A stretch of 64,000 nt of DNA from Drosophila persimilis (taxonomy: Eukaryota; Arthropoda; Insecta; Diptera; Drosophilidae), in contig NW_020825332.1 of the NCBI RefSeq assembly GCF_003286085.1, positions 863,001 to 927,000 of the forward strand, read 5' to 3'. Shown here piece after piece: positions 1 to 12,702 of this stretch. Under the pieces are notes generated by a model, which saw only the letters and a list, made by a program, of their open reading frames with translations, did not search any database and had not been told where the DNA came from. The translations under genes were made by a program, and so were the position numbers. How positions within the stretch are numbered: the stretch's first letter is position 1; each line of letters starts with the position of its first letter.

Positions 1-621
1 CGGGCCACAGGTTCACAAGTTCACGCTGAAGTGGAAAACATTGTAGGACGGCTATCGTATCCGTGTAAATAATTGCAGCCCGGCTGCGGCCCCTTGTTGT
101 GGTGTTTTTGCGTCTGGTTCCCACCATTATCCGTCAGGGCTCGGAGTATTGTTTGCGGCTTCGATGTCTTGCGGCTTTATTGTCGTCTGGTTGTCCTGGT
201 GCTGTCCTGGTATCTCCCCGTCTGGGTCTTCCGCGATGTCTGGCCCCCTGGCAGCCATTGTGGCCTGTGCCCCATTCGATCTGCCTTCGAATGCTAATGA
301 GACTAGACCAGTGTCTAGCCTCTTTTTCTTCGCCCCGACTTGTTAATCTTCGCCTCATCGACATCGATGTATTATCGAACATCGAATGTGCCGCACGTGC
401 ACTGATTGATTATTGTGCTCGTATTATGGGTTCTTTCCTACGTTTTCCTTTGTTTCATTTATGTGTGTTTTTCTCTTCTTTTTATATATTTTTTGGGGCA
501 GGAGGAGGAAAAACCCGTTCTAGTGTCAGCATAAATGCCGCATTGAATGCCCTTGTGCCCATTTTATAGACTCGTTTCGCCATTCGAATGGGTGTATTCA
601 CACTTATTCACATGCATTCAC

Positions 622-655
<34 letters not shown>

Positions 656-3608
656 GGCAATGAAAGGGGTAGAGACAGAGAGAGAGAGAGAGGGAAAAAG
701 TAAAAGTTGGCATATTTCTCGGGTTTTCTCAACTGAAAATTAAGCCGCTTCTACACCTCCCCCCCTGGCCACCTCTTTCTCTTGTCTATGTCTATCATTC
801 TCGCTCTCGCTCTCGCTCGCGCTCTTTCTCTGTCTCGCTTTCTGTGTGCTTGCCGCTTTTTTGTGTGACGTCATAGCGCACAGGCTGTATCTTAGCGCCT
901 AGGGCCGGCCTTTTGACTGTTTTTTATAACCTACTTGCCGTGCATTGAACCTGGACTCTGCTCGGCTTGGCTTGGCTCTGCTCAGCTTTGCTCTCTCTCT
1001 CTCTTGGCCAGCTCTCTCTCTCTCTCTCGGTCTCTGCACTGCAGGCTGCAGCTCAATGTTTTGGGCCAATGAACCCCCATGCTGCAAGGACATTGCAGTC
1101 TCTGCTCTGTCCTCCCCCCCCACCCTCACCGTCCCCTGTCTCTGTCTCTGTAGCTGTGCGTTCGAGTGACATTATGAAACCAACAACAGCCAGAACCTGC
1201 TGCAGAAGCCAAAGGTCCTTTTGGCAACACCCAGCACCCAGCACTGCAAACCCTTCTCCTCCTCCTCCTCTTGGCCCCCACTCTCTGTCTCTCTCTCTCC
1301 CTCTCCCTCTCTCTCCAGACGAACAATTTGCGCTGATTTGGCATTTAAACTGCAGTTGAAGGATACGGCTACCAGATTTTATATCTACAAGTACATGTGT
1401 GCGTCTGTGTGTGTGTGTGTGCGTGTCTGTGGTACTGCCTTTGATAATCCCTTCTTCTGGCCCGACAAATGGCCTGGACTTAACAGCCTCTCGGGTTCTT
1501 AATTGAAGCCGGACTCGAGGACTCTGGGACTCTCCTCTCGACATTGCCCTGACATTTGTTTTTGGTTCTATGCAAATCACAGGGTATCCATGGAAAACTG
1601 ATGATGGAATAGACTTGATATCCTTGGAATCTCTGCCTTGGGATTCTCCCCTTTATCCACTATCGTATCCATTACCCATTCTCCATTATCCCTTATGTCT
1701 AGATGGTAGTGCAGAGGATCTTAGCCTTCTTTTAGAGCTACCTTCTAGAACCTTTTGCCATTCCATCATCTATCAAATGTCTCGTCGTCATATCTCGTTA
1801 TCTGTGGCTCCACAATTTCACTCCCTTTGCGCTCTGCCGTGTCCACTCCTTGGCGCTCTTAATGGTCCCGCGCCCCCGTTTTACATTTCCGGGACCACGA
1901 CCGGAACCGGGATTCACCAAAACAATTAAAATACTTGTGCCCCTTGTGGGCGCCCCTCATTTGTCAAAAGATTTTGTGGGGTGCCCCTCCACTTGGCCCA
2001 AAAAATGTTGCCTACTTTCCAGGGCGGGCGGCTGTGGCGCGTGCGGTGCGGTAAGCCTCTTAAGTGTTATGGGGCACACGCTTCTATTGGCATATTTCTT
2101 GTTGCTATTTCGGTTTTTTCTCTCTCGACATTTTGTATTTGTTTTTTTCGCGGCCAATTATGGTCTGTCGCCCATCGCCCTATCGCCTGTCGCTTTGGCT
2201 TTGGCTTTGGCTAAAATTAACCTGAGCTTTGGGGCGTGACATTCAGCAGAGCAGCGGCCATCAGCCCATCAGCCCATCAGCCCATCCGTGCACCCATATC
2301 CTCCGTGCCCATGTGTGTGTCCTGACGCTGGTGACGTCATCCGCGCTCTTGCAACCGGTCGAAGGCCAATTGGAGAATGCGGGCCAACAAAGAGCTTCAT
2401 TATTTGCCAACATATTTGGGTTAAGCCCCGGAGTGCCATCGCATCGCATCTGTAACCATCTGTGGGCCATTCATTCTCCGAAAGGATTAGCCCAAGGATG
2501 GGCTCGTCTCGTCCTTTATCTTGGGTGTATTCTTTAAAATTTTAGTGGGTCAAGTGGTCCCTCGGATTGGACCCTGGGCTTTGTTCTACGGCGGGGCCTG
2601 ACCTTTGCCTGAATGAAAGTAAATGAAAGGAAAAGAGGCGTTGGAATGATCCTAAAAACAACCGAAACACACAGCACAGAGCACAGAGCAGGGGTGTACG
2701 CGTATCCTTGTGGAGGAGGCACTTGGTTTGTTGCAAATTGTTGCAATTGTTATGGGGTCGAAGGGTGCCTCCTGCCTGCTCCGCCTGCTCTGCCTGCTGC
2801 CTGGTGGCGTTGTCCCAAGGACATCTGGTGCATTCAAATTAGCTGCAGTTTATTTATGTCTCTCGAGCATCCATTTCCATGCAATACACGAAGCGCCACA
2901 ACGACGCCATGCCACGCCTGTTGTTTGGCCTTTCAATACCCTTTTGGAGGGGGGAGGGTGGAAGGGGGGGGGGGGATATACCCCACAGTATTGTATATAT
3001 ATTGCGGATAGCTGTCCATAGGCAGGGATCGCCACGAAATGCCACGAAAAACGACTGAGGGAAGGGCATCAGGATCTCGGGATAGCCTTTGTTTCTTGTT
3101 TCTTGTTTTTTGGTTTATAAATAAGTGAAGGGGGGGGTGTGAAAGGGTATGCCATATGCTCTACTGAACAGAAAACCAACCCAAAGAGGTGGAGCGGGGG
3201 GCGGGAGGGGTGTGTGTGTGTGGGGAAATGTATAAATAAATTCCCAACCAAAATGTCGAACAGAAGGGAACGCAATGAACCAAAATGCAGTTAGAGCCAC
3301 TCCCAGCTGCCAGCAGCTCCCAGCCGCCCCCAAAATCATGGCCGATTCAATTGTGTGTGTGTGTGCAGGCAGCAAGGGGCAAGGGGCAAGGGGGAGGTGT
3401 TGCAACGTCATAGGTACTACAAGCATGAACGCTTTAGTCCCAGGAAAAGCCGCGAAGGAAAAGCGGCTGAGGAAAAACCGCAACCGACAAACGTCAACGA
3501 CTCTAAGGACAACAAACGACAGAGAGAACGACGACGACGACACCGACGACAACGACGACGAGCTGTTAGCCCCTGACCTAGATAACCATGAAAAAGATAG
3601 AGATACCT

Positions 3609-3609
<1 letters not shown>

Positions 3610-3650
<41 letters not shown>
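3610..3650. repeat. (AG)n microsatellite
   Basis: About 20 uninterrupted AG dinucleotides. Long GAGAG runs are known binding substrates of GAGA factor in Drosophila; binding here is inference only. An ATG-repeat (3707-3727) lies just downstream. Confidence 0.95.
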
Positions 3651-3651
<1 letters not shown>

Positions 3652-6600
3652 CATGAGCCGACGTCATTATTTTTGGAGAACCTTCGGTAGGTGCATCAGA
3701 CGATGGCGATGATGATGATGATGATGGTGCCCAGCGGACGGCGGATCGAGAAGAGATGTCATGCCCTTGCCATTTGCCACCTTATCGCAGTGGCAACAGC
3801 AAAAGATACTTTTATGCCACCAGATACCAGCAGATACCACCTCCCAGCCCTTAGCCGCCTGAGAGCCGCATGCAAATGTCGTCGTTTCCGCTCCACTGGT
3901 CGTATACGCAATAAACTGATTATTATTGAGTTTTTAAATTCAATTTGCCAGCCAGAACCCTAAACGAAAGGGCAGCAAGGGGAGGGAGCGGGCAGGACGA
4001 GAGCGCGTGGAATGCATAAAATGTTGAACAGGGATTGTGGCTGGCTAGCGAAAGCAGAGGGGGGGATTGGGGCGGGGGAGCCTGGCCTGAGAGATGCCAT
4101 CGAATGGCATTTAATGCGGCCGGGCCAAGCGTCACTCCTCCTTCGCCATCATTCGAAGCTAGTCCTTGCACTTTGTCTCTAATTGAAAGGGAGATTGCGT
4201 CAGTTTTGATATGTGACCGACGACCGACGACCGACGACTGAGGACTGCAGACTGAGGACTGACGACTGATTATTGAGCCTTGCCCTTAAGGGAGCCCAGG
4301 TTCCATCGCACAATCATCGATTGGCAAAGCAAAACTAAAACTGCTGAAACGAACCACTGCAGGACCTTGGACTAACTACCCATCGAACGAGCCACTAACC
4401 GACTTTCGCTGCCACTTCCCCTGCCACAGCCACAGCCACAGCCACAGCCACTTCCTCCCAAGTCGAAGCCGAAAATCGAATTAAATGCCCAGCGACGTGT
4501 GGCGCAATGAGGCAAACGAAGTTACCACCAATTCCTGTATCCCTTATCCTGGGTGGGCTTTCCTTAGGGAAAGCGCCAACAGATGCCTACGGAGAACGGA
4601 GAACGGACAAAGGCGAAATTCGAACGGCGAAAGTAGGTCGAGGACATTGCCGTGTGCTTGTTGATGTTTATCCGGGAGCGTATCCCGCATTTGCGGCAAT
4701 TATGAATGAAATCCCATTCGAAGCAGAGGGAATGGCATTTCACCGGCAGCCAGCAGCCAGCAGCCGCCCGAAGGTCGTCTCTCTCTCTCTCTCTCTATCG
4801 CTGGGATGACGTATGGAGCCGCTCAAGGATGCCCCGGACCGGGCATCGGGTTCAGCTACAGCGAGAGCTACATAGCTACCGAGCTACAGTGCGGTACGTC
4901 ATCGTCAGTGCAGTGCAGTGCAGTGCAGTTGGCCTCCTGGGCAGGCATTAACCTTCAACCGGCGCGGCGGCTGCTCTGCTCTGCTCTGCTCTCCTCGATT
5001 TGTGAATGAAAACAGGGCCAGAGCCAGAGTCAGAGCCAAAGCGAAAGCCCGGGTCACTCCCTCTTTCTAATTGATTTTACAACCAATTCTCGGGAGGAAA
5101 AACTGCATGGAAAAGCTCTGAGCATGCCGTCACAGGAGTGTTTTTGTTGTTGTTTATTTTCTTTATTTTGGGAAATGCCACTCCTTAGAATTCCAATACC
5201 CCCGCCCCCTTCCGAATGTCTTTCCTTCTGCTTTTTTTGGCCAATTGTACGTGCAGTGCTGCCATGGCCTAGTGGCTGCCGTCCATCGCCGCTTTAGGGC
5301 TTGCTCCTTCGCAGGACAACACGTAGTAGCTGCTGCTCGTTGGGCCTTGGAACTGACTGCAAATGTCAGGCTTATGCTTGTGCATTCATTTGGGGGTCAC
5401 TTTTCGTGAATAATTGATGTCCCCATGGAATGGAGGAGCCCGAAAGCAGGCCGAAAGCAGCCCGAAAGTAGCCCGAAAACAGCTTGAAAACTACATAACT
5501 AATTACTAATTACTGTGGGGGGAGGGGTGCTCGCTGAGAGGTGAATAAATGATGTGCGCAGCAGGTTCTTTATTTTCAAAACAGAAGACGGATGTGGTAC
5601 TTGTTTCTCGCATGGAATTTATGCCGCTTTCCGTTGCCTACTTTTGTGCGTATCCTGTGCGTGTCACCTGTGGCCATGCCAGGGGCATTTTGTTTGCCTA
5701 TTGGCTTCAATTACCGAAACACAGGCTGCATATCTAATGAGAGAGTCGGGCTCAAGTGGCGCCTCAAGGAGTGAAAGCACACACACGCCCCATTTGGGGC
5801 GACGGGGCTGATTGTTCTCTCACGTTGGAGAAACAGTCGGGAGTCTGGTATTTGGGTCAAAGTGTGAATTAGCATAAGTGATGCCCTGCGCCTGCTCCTG
5901 GCACACTGCCACACGTTTCTCCTCGAGTGTTTAGCAATGAGCAACGATTTAATACGCGGCACCCAAAGTAGCGACTGAAATTACCCAAAAGATACCCGAA
6001 GGGAAAGCAACAGCCAGACGGGCGGGCGGTGGGTGTACTCTGGAAAATTTCATTAATATTTCTTTTCGGGGAAGAAGTCCCATTAAAACACGTACGGGGA
6101 AAGGGGCCTGGGGAGGGGGAGGGGAGAAACAACAGAGATAACAAGCCGGAAACATGAGCAATAAAAATATACAATAAAAAACCTGAAGAGGCATCAAAAG
6201 ATGAGGTTGCAGCAGAGGAGCGCAGAGACGGTGAGAGAGAGGGGGAGACCGGTACGGAGAGAGGGGAGTCTCCACTGATGTTGATGATGAGATGGCGGGG
6301 CACAAAAGGTACACAAAATTCAAACGAAAACAAATATTTGTATGGAAGTCATGGAGTCGTATACGGAATACCCACATGACGGCAGGCGGGAGGAGGGAGA
6401 CGGCAGGCGCGAGACGGGGAGAGTGCTCCATTTTGAATGAGGGCAGGGTCCTCCTCCTGCTGCTCTGTGTGAAACTGCCATAAAATATTGCCACTAAAAG
6501 ACAGTCAAAAAGTTGACTAAGAAGGCCGCAAGTTCAGATTGTTCTTCCACGCTCCACGATCCACGCTCCACACTCATGTGGGCTGTGCCACAAGACAGGA

Positions 6601-7913
6601 CAGGGCAGAAGATTAATTATTTTGTGGTGATGCATACCGTGGAAAAGTGCCTTCAACAAAAAGAGACAGGGCTTAAAGAAAACAGGCAGAAAGGGGAAGA
6701 ACTATCTGTTTTTAGGGTATCTTGGAGCTCGATCAGTGCCTGCCTCTGCCTCTGCCTGTGGCAACAAGTTGACCCGTAGGTCCCACCTCGCCATTTCTGC
6801 CCCTTGCCAGCAGTTTCCATGTTCGGCTGGCGCGTGCAGCAAATTAACACGCCCCGCCCCATAAACAACCACGAAACGGGGGAGTGCAGGAGGCTTTGGG
6901 GCTCGAAACTCCATAAGAGAAGTTAATGCCGCGTAACCTGTTAAAATGAAGCCCGTACTCCCGCTCCCGCTCCCCCTCCCGCTTCCCCTCCCACTCCAAA
7001 TGGAAATGGAAGTCCTACCTTCGTTGGGGGGTGGGAGGGCGTGTGTGTGGGGGTGTGCCATAAACCACCAAACGTTGAGAGCAGAAATTATTTCCGTTTA
7101 TTATTAATAAGCAGCCGCCACATTCCATGCTGCTGCTGCCACATTCCGCTGTACTCTACTGGAGGGAATTTCTGTGGAAACATAAATAGAAATGGCTAGC
7201 GAATGCCTAAAATATACGCCAGGAAAAGGCTCTTAATTAAATGCTTAAAAATAGCTATTCATTTTGCAGAAAAACAATAGAGAAGCAGTGGCAAAGGAGG
7301 GGCGGCAGCAGAGGCAGACGACCGCAAAGAGGCGGAGCTCTTGGGTGCAGGGCAGAGGCTGGAACTATACTTGAGGGCTGTCGAAATGATTACGTGCCTG
7401 GCAGCAGGAGCAGCAGCAGCAGTGGGAGGGCGAGGTGAAGAGGAACGTTCTGTATATTGTTATGACTACTCTCGTACGAGAGCAATTTCAAATGAAATGG
7501 GGGAAAGGTCTCGTAGAGATAGAGATAGACAGACAGACAAACAAGCAAAAGGTTTCTTCGGTTGCCATCAGTGCGTATGAGCAACAATCACAGCTGTAAA
7601 AATCACACATACGCACTGTGTGCCCTTTGGATCTCGACGTTGCGTTGCGTATCGCTTTATCCCCACTTTAATGCTGTCCATTTGTCGACTGTCAACGGGA
7701 ATTAGGTCAAAGGATATTTTTAGAACATCCGCAGCGCATAGAAACGTACTACGAAGGAATCTTCGAGTGGGTCTGGGGGCTGGCCACTGGGCACTGGGCA
7801 CTGGGGTATAGTGCGGTAGGGATGCCAATTTCTGGTTGCGTTGCCAAAATATTTAGATTCTGACAGATTTTTCATCATCTTTTCGGTCACGTCGGACAAC
7901 AGGCACACAGACA

Positions 7914-7923
7914 AGTGTGTGCG

Positions 7924-7962
<39 letters not shown>
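7914..7962. repeat. (GT)n microsatellite
   Basis: About 24 GT dinucleotides with two GC interruptions. It makes artificial Cys/Val and His/Thr open frames on the two strands. Confidence 0.95.
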
Positions 7963-7964
<2 letters not shown>

Positions 7965-9217
7965 CAAATCAGCTTCGAAAATGGAACATGGAACATGGAG
8001 CAGGTCCCTGCCTCCAATTGAGTGCGTGACGTGACTGTTCCGGCCATTTAGCAGGAGGAAGGCTCTTGGATTGGCCATTAAACAAAAAGGGGGGCAGGGC
8101 AGGGCAGGGTAGGGGAGGGGAGGAGACTCCCTGTGGCTTACCCAAGTTTACGCTTAATATTCGCACTAATTTCATTAATTTGTTTGCTGCCTCTCGCATT
8201 TGATTTGCCAAACAGATGGATTTTTATGATGATTGTTGTTCCCCCTCCTCCCCCCCCCCCCCCAGGGTGGGGATTCTGTAGAGTGGAGAGTGTAGACTGG
8301 AGAGTGGAATGTATTCATTTCGAATCTGTCGCACACAAATCAATCAAATGCAAAACTGAACACAACCGAAACTCAAATTCAAACACAACTACAGGACTCT
8401 CCTTTTTGGCGAACCTCGAGAGGGAGCCGCCTGTCAAATCAAACTGTCAGATGGTTTCGCTTCTCTTCGTTTTTATTGCGGTTCGACGGGCTGCTGGTTA
8501 TTCGATATTTATTGTCTGCCAGTTGAGCTGGAAGCATATTAATCAAAAACCCTCAGACATGGCTCCCACCGCCTGCTCTCAGACATCCAGAGCCCTGCTC
8601 TGCGCTGCGCACTCATTATAAATTCAACAAGAATCCCCCATCGAGAGATGTGTCCTCAGTCATTGTCATATATTGCCCTGACAACCAAATATCTCCATCT
8701 GATGGCAATTCAATCGTTGACCTACTTTCATGGACTACACAGCCTGGACAACTTTTTTACTTTCTCTACTTTTCTACTTATTTTCTTCGTTTCTCCCTTC
8801 GGAGACGGGTTGAGGCTGGCCATCGAGTGGGGGAGCCACTCAATCGGGACGGAGTCCAAGACTCCAACTGCTCTCACTCTCTAATTGCCGATTCCACATA
8901 ACCGTCATCGGCAGCAGCAGCCTCATCATGGCCATAGACATCATCGTAATCGTATCGTAATCTGTGGGATGTCCATTGATTTGTGGCTATTTTTGGCCAA
9001 ACTTTTTGTAATGGCCAAAAGTTTTCTGCCTCGATTGGTGTCACAGAAAACGGCGCAGACATTAAGTGAGAAATGAATGGCATGGGATTGGGGATGGGAA
9101 TGGGGAAAGCCTATTATGATTATAATGAATAGGGGCACAAGTTGATATGGAAATGGCGATTTAATTAGTTGACAAATAGATTGAAGTGGATGGAAAAGTA
9201 CAGACGAAGTGTGAGTG

Positions 9218-9527
9218 CCTTTAGCGGACAGACTAACGAGTAGCAAGTAACGATTAAATAGTGAGCAATCATTAGTAGAAATTTAATGGGAAATACCAGG
9301 TCTCAGCTCAGCCTTTGAAGGGCGAGTGCCTGATGTTCAAGAGATCGCTCCCCGCAGCCCCTTACCCGCTGCTGTCCCGTATATCCCGGCCGGATATCCA
9401 AGCCTGTGGGCACCATCCTTAAAGAAAAGACTATCGTTTTTTTCATCTTTTTGTCGTGTAAATTATTTTACTTTTATTGAACTTTCATTTTGCGTGTGGA
9501 TTGCTATGTGGATTGCTGAGTGGTCCA
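9218..9527. repeat. Noncoding tandem duplication, unit 1
   Basis: This 310-bp unit starts at CCTTTAGCGGACAGACTAAC and is repeated at 9528. The two units share the opening 50 bases, a stretch containing GAAATTTA.TGGGAAATACCAG, the CGCAGCCCCTTACCCGCTGCT block, and nearly all of the last 110 bases. No shared reading frame with gene features is seen. Function unknown; a duplicated enhancer, noncoding RNA or transposon fragment are all possible. Confidence 0.9.
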
Positions 9528-9831
9528 CCTTTAGCGGACAGACTAACGAGTAGAGAGTAACGAGTAAAAAGTGAGCAATCATCAGTAGAAATTTAGTGGG
9601 AAATACCAGCTCTCACATCAGCTCAGCCTTAGACAAGTGAGTGCTTGATGTTGCAGAGATCGCTGCCATACTCCCCGCCCCGCAGCCCCTTACCCGCTGC
9701 TCTCCCTCAGAGAGGGAGCTACCATCCTTAAAGAAAAGACTTTCGTTTTTGTCATCTTTTTGTCGTGTAAATTATTTCACTTTTATTGAACTTTCATTTT
9801 GCGTGTGGATTGCTATGTGGTTTGCTGCCTG
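9528..9831. repeat. Noncoding tandem duplication, unit 2
   Basis: Second copy of the unit that begins at 9218. It differs by scattered substitutions and by a small length change in the middle (around 9660-9730), so the duplication is not brand new. It ends near TGCTATGTGGTTTGCTG, matching the end of unit 1. Confidence 0.9.
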
Positions 9832-10390
9832 TCCCAAACATTTCTGGTTCTGGTGCTCGGCTCTGCTCTGCTGTGTTCTGCTGTTGGTAAATAGTTGATA
9901 ATACAATATTTTGTAGATGCTGCTGCTGCTGCTGCTGTATATATGTGGTATATAGTATTTATGCTGATATTGTTTCAGTATATAATCCCTCAACGGTTAT
10001 TGCTTTTGCTTACGATTCATATATATATGTGTATATATGTGTATATCCGTATGTAGAATGTGTATAAACGAGTATATCTTTAGGCCTTGGATTGCATTGT
10101 ATTTTACTTGAATCTTTAGGTTAAACTGCATGTAAATCTGTGTGTAAACGGCTAAAGTACGCATAAAGTACACTCTCGAGTCAAGTCAAGTCACGTCTAG
10201 TCTAGTCTAGTCAAGTTGGCTTCTTCGGCTATGGTTATTCCTACTTTTGCTGGATCTGGAGTGCTCTTTCTATAACTATACTTCATTGTTGTTGCTATAT
10301 CTTATATATATATATCATTTCTGGTTGGTTTTGGCAAATAAGTTGTTGTTTTTGATTTGGAATGGAACAAGTTCTTAATGTAAATAATTG

Positions 10391-10450
10391 AAGTTAAGAT
10401 TAAAGTTAAGGTTAAAGTTAATGTTAAAGTTAAAGTTAAAGTTAATGTTT
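10391..10450. repeat. Degenerate AAAGTT hexamer array
   Basis: About ten imperfect copies of a 6-bp AAAGTT/AATGTT unit. Confidence 0.9.
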
Positions 10451-10753
10451 AGGTTGTTTCGGAACATAGATAAATGCCTGACAAATTGTTGATCCCATTT
10501 AACATTCACTAAGGAAAAATCTACACTTAACTTATCCGTCCATACATTTTCTTCGGCGAAAGAAAATACTCGTACAATATTTGATTTTTTTGTTTTTGCT
10601 TTGCTTTGCTTTGACTTTTCCGAATAAAGGCACGAATCGTTTTAGGAATTTTTAAATCTAAAGGAAATCTTCTACTGCGCGACCAAAAAAAAAAAAAACC
10701 AATGAAAAGTTGAATTTTTCTTTTACAGTCTTTGGCATGCGTAGTGGTATGTG

Positions 10754-10790
10754 TGTGGCATGTGGCATGTGGCATGTGGCATGTGGCATG
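10754..10790. repeat. TGTGGCA heptamer array
   Basis: Five consecutive 7-bp copies, followed at 10830-10853 by a TG run. Confidence 0.95.
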
Positions 10791-11233
10791 ATTTTCTGAT
10801 CTAGAATCAAGCGGATATATATGCATAGATGTGTGTGTGTGTGTGTGTGTGTGTCTGTACTATGACGAATGCCTCTCTACTCTCTACTTAATAATTCTTT
10901 TGTTTTATTGTATAATTCGGTATATATTTAATTTTTTGTTTTTTTTTTCAAGTGCAAAAGTTATTCAAATTTAAAAAAAAAAACATTTCTCGTTTCTCAT
11001 TTCAATTCTTGTGGAAAGGAATATCCTTTTTGTTTTCTTTGTGTTTGGCGAAGACTTTCGGATATGATGGATGGGGGCAGTGGTTGGGCCGTGGAGGGGG
11101 AATGGGGGGCAGGAGGGAAAGGCTTGTTGTATCACAGATTTTGAAATGAATTTCGGATGAAGGGGGGGGAGGGGCAATGGGTAAATGGGGAAATGGTTGA
11201 TGGCTAATCTCCAGGTCTAGAATCTTCTGGAAT

Positions 11234-11869
11234 CTAACGCCTCGCATACTGACAGCAGACGGAGCTGCGGGGCACCCGCTGGGTGGGCAGGCCGGACATG
11301 CCCTTCAGATATGTGTAGGAGACGGGCTGCCGCAGAATCCTCTGCGGCGGCGGCTTTTCCTTCTCCTTCTCCTTTCCCTTCCCCTTGCCCGCTGGGGCAT
11401 GGCAGGAGGCGCCACTGCCGCACTTGGAGGCGACTGTCGCAGGCTGCTGGTGCAGCTCCACATTCGAGGCGGACTTGAGAGCCGACTTCAGGGGCATTGC
11501 CGTTTGGGTGGCGGCCGCCGGGGGTGGCGGCGGCGGCGACGGGCCGCTGCACGAGAGCGAGCGTGAGGTCAGCGAGAGGCTCTCGAAGGCCCGGCGCAGC
11601 GAGGATGTGGAGCGGCGATGCAGCCGCGAGAAGCTGGCCCGGCTCGTCTGTGTCTGCTTCAGCTTCAGCTGGAGCTGCTGGCGCTGGTGGTGCTGCTGCT
11701 GCTGGTGCTGGTGCTGCTGGAGGTGCTCCTGCTGCTCCTCAATGTCCAGGGTGCTACTCGTCTCGCTGGAGGCGCACGACATGGACATCAGCTCGAGCCG
11801 CGACTGGTGTGCGGCCAGGCCACGCCCCGAGGAGCACGAGTCGGTCGATGAACTGTGTGCATCCTCCTC

Positions 11870-11902
<33 letters not shown>

Positions 11903-12277
11903 CTGCACGGCTGCAACTGCCACTGCAGCGGCGGCGGCAGAGACAGCGACTGCGTCATCCTCCGACTGAAGTAGGTCATCCTGCGACCTCAGGCCGAAGC
12001 GTCGGCTCAGCTGCCGAAAGAAGCCCAGGTTCCGCTCGAACCGTGGCACGGGCGACACACTGAGGCTGCTGCCCGGGGAGGAGCACACCTCCAGCTCGGA
12101 CATGGACTTCTTGCCCCCCAAATGGTTGAGATTGAAGTTGTTGTTGTTCAGGCTCCCGTTGCTGCCGTTGCTCCCATTGGAGGTCTTCTCCTTCCGCCTC
12201 GGCTTCTGGGACTGTGCCTGGGACTGTGCCTCCGACTGTGGCAGCTCGTCCGCAAAGCAAACATGAGGGGTACCCAT
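11234..12277 (-). CDS. Low-complexity protein of an unnamed paired family (347 aa)
   Basis: I do not recognise this gene. The open frame extends to 12295 only by using a TTG, so the first ATG at 12277 (MGTPHVCFADELP) is taken as start. There is no signal peptide or membrane segment, so it is probably intracellular. In order: basic/Gln-rich N-terminus (20-35), an Asn/Gly-Ser patch (33-47), a block with RQLSRRFG (88-95) then SQDD and HSSSTDS (98-147), poly-Ala and poly-Gln (113-136), a Gln/His-rich stretch (182-210), RRSTSSLRR (221-229), SRSLSCS (238-244), poly-Pro (248-253), a Lys/Glu-rich stretch (298-308), and a C-terminal block ILRQPVSYTYLKGMSGL (314-330) then RVPRSSVCCQY (334-344). All four blocks recur in the gene at 17174-18331, so the two are paralogues. 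Coding is intact; function unknown. Confidence 0.85.
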
Positions 12278-12692
12278 GGAATGGCTGAAATTCAATTCAA
12301 TTTCTGGCCGAAAGTAATTTCCTTTGACTGCTTCCTGATTGCCGCTTCAGGGCGGGGCGGGGCGGTGCGGTGCGAGTCTGAAGGCAGTGCAAATGGCTGC
12401 ACTTCCGCTGCTTTTCCGCTGCTCTTCCGCTTCCTGTCTGCCGACACGACACCCAACACCCAATACCCAACACCCGACACCCTTCCTTTGCCGAGATCCA
12501 CTTCCTTTGTTATTGTAACCGGTCTTTGTCCACGAGAGACGCCGCCGACTGCCGTTTGCCGTTTGCCGCTAGGTTTCGTGTCGTGCGTCGTGCTTCGGTT
12601 TTGGTTTTGGTTTCGCTTCGCTTTGCTTCGGGAGAGTGTGTGTTCGGTTACGTTGTCCTGCCGCGTTTGAGTCGGCAAATCGGAAGCCGCGT

Positions 12693-12702
12693 CCTTTTAT
12701 AG
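12693..12702 (-). promoter_or_regulatory. TATA box of the 347-aa family gene
   Basis: Minus-strand CTATAAAAGG, a near-perfect TATA box about 415 bases upstream of the ATG. It predicts a start site near 12665 and a 5' UTR of roughly 390 bases, unless an intron is removed from it. Confidence 0.7.

Larger units (their letters stand above)
1..9217. other. Gene-poor flank with microsatellites
   Basis: No open reading frame here has a convincing combination of ATG, signal peptide, domain or splice structure; the open frames mostly run through simple repeats (Leu/Ser or Arg/Glu strings from CT/GA tracts). Visible contents: a CA tract (621-654), a GA tract (671-692), CT tracts (about 990-1029 and 1280-1317), GT (1396-1428), a GACCGAC-like array (4214-4265), GTGCA repeats (4908-4930), and a poly-C run near 8241-8264. 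It could be regulatory DNA of a developmental gene outside the window or of the two paralogues to the right; nothing seen proves this. Confidence 0.6.
9832..11233. other. Spacer and probable 3' UTR of the 11.2-kb gene
   Basis: No gene seen. AT-rich. On the minus strand a poly(A) signal (TTTATT on plus, 10903-10908) would end a 3' UTR of about 330 bases for the gene at 11234. That stretch holds one K-box-like TGTGAT (plus-strand ATCACA, 11131-11136), a motif known from Notch-pathway gene 3' UTRs as a microRNA target; a single 6-mer is weak evidence. The region also holds degenerate AAAGTT repeats (10391-10450) and a TGTGGCA array (10754-10790). Confidence 0.5.

Noticed and set aside
621..692. 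GA/CA tracts as a possible Polycomb/Trithorax response element
   Set aside because: GAGA runs alone are not specific; no clear cluster of Pho-type sites was made out.
1053..1580. 175-codon minus-strand frame
   Set aside because: Runs through GA/CT and GT tracts, giving Arg/Glu and Thr/His strings; no supporting signal.
4507..4809. 100-codon ATG frame with a short hydrophobic start
   Set aside because: No promoter, no recognisable motif, and it ends in a CT microsatellite (Ser/Leu run).
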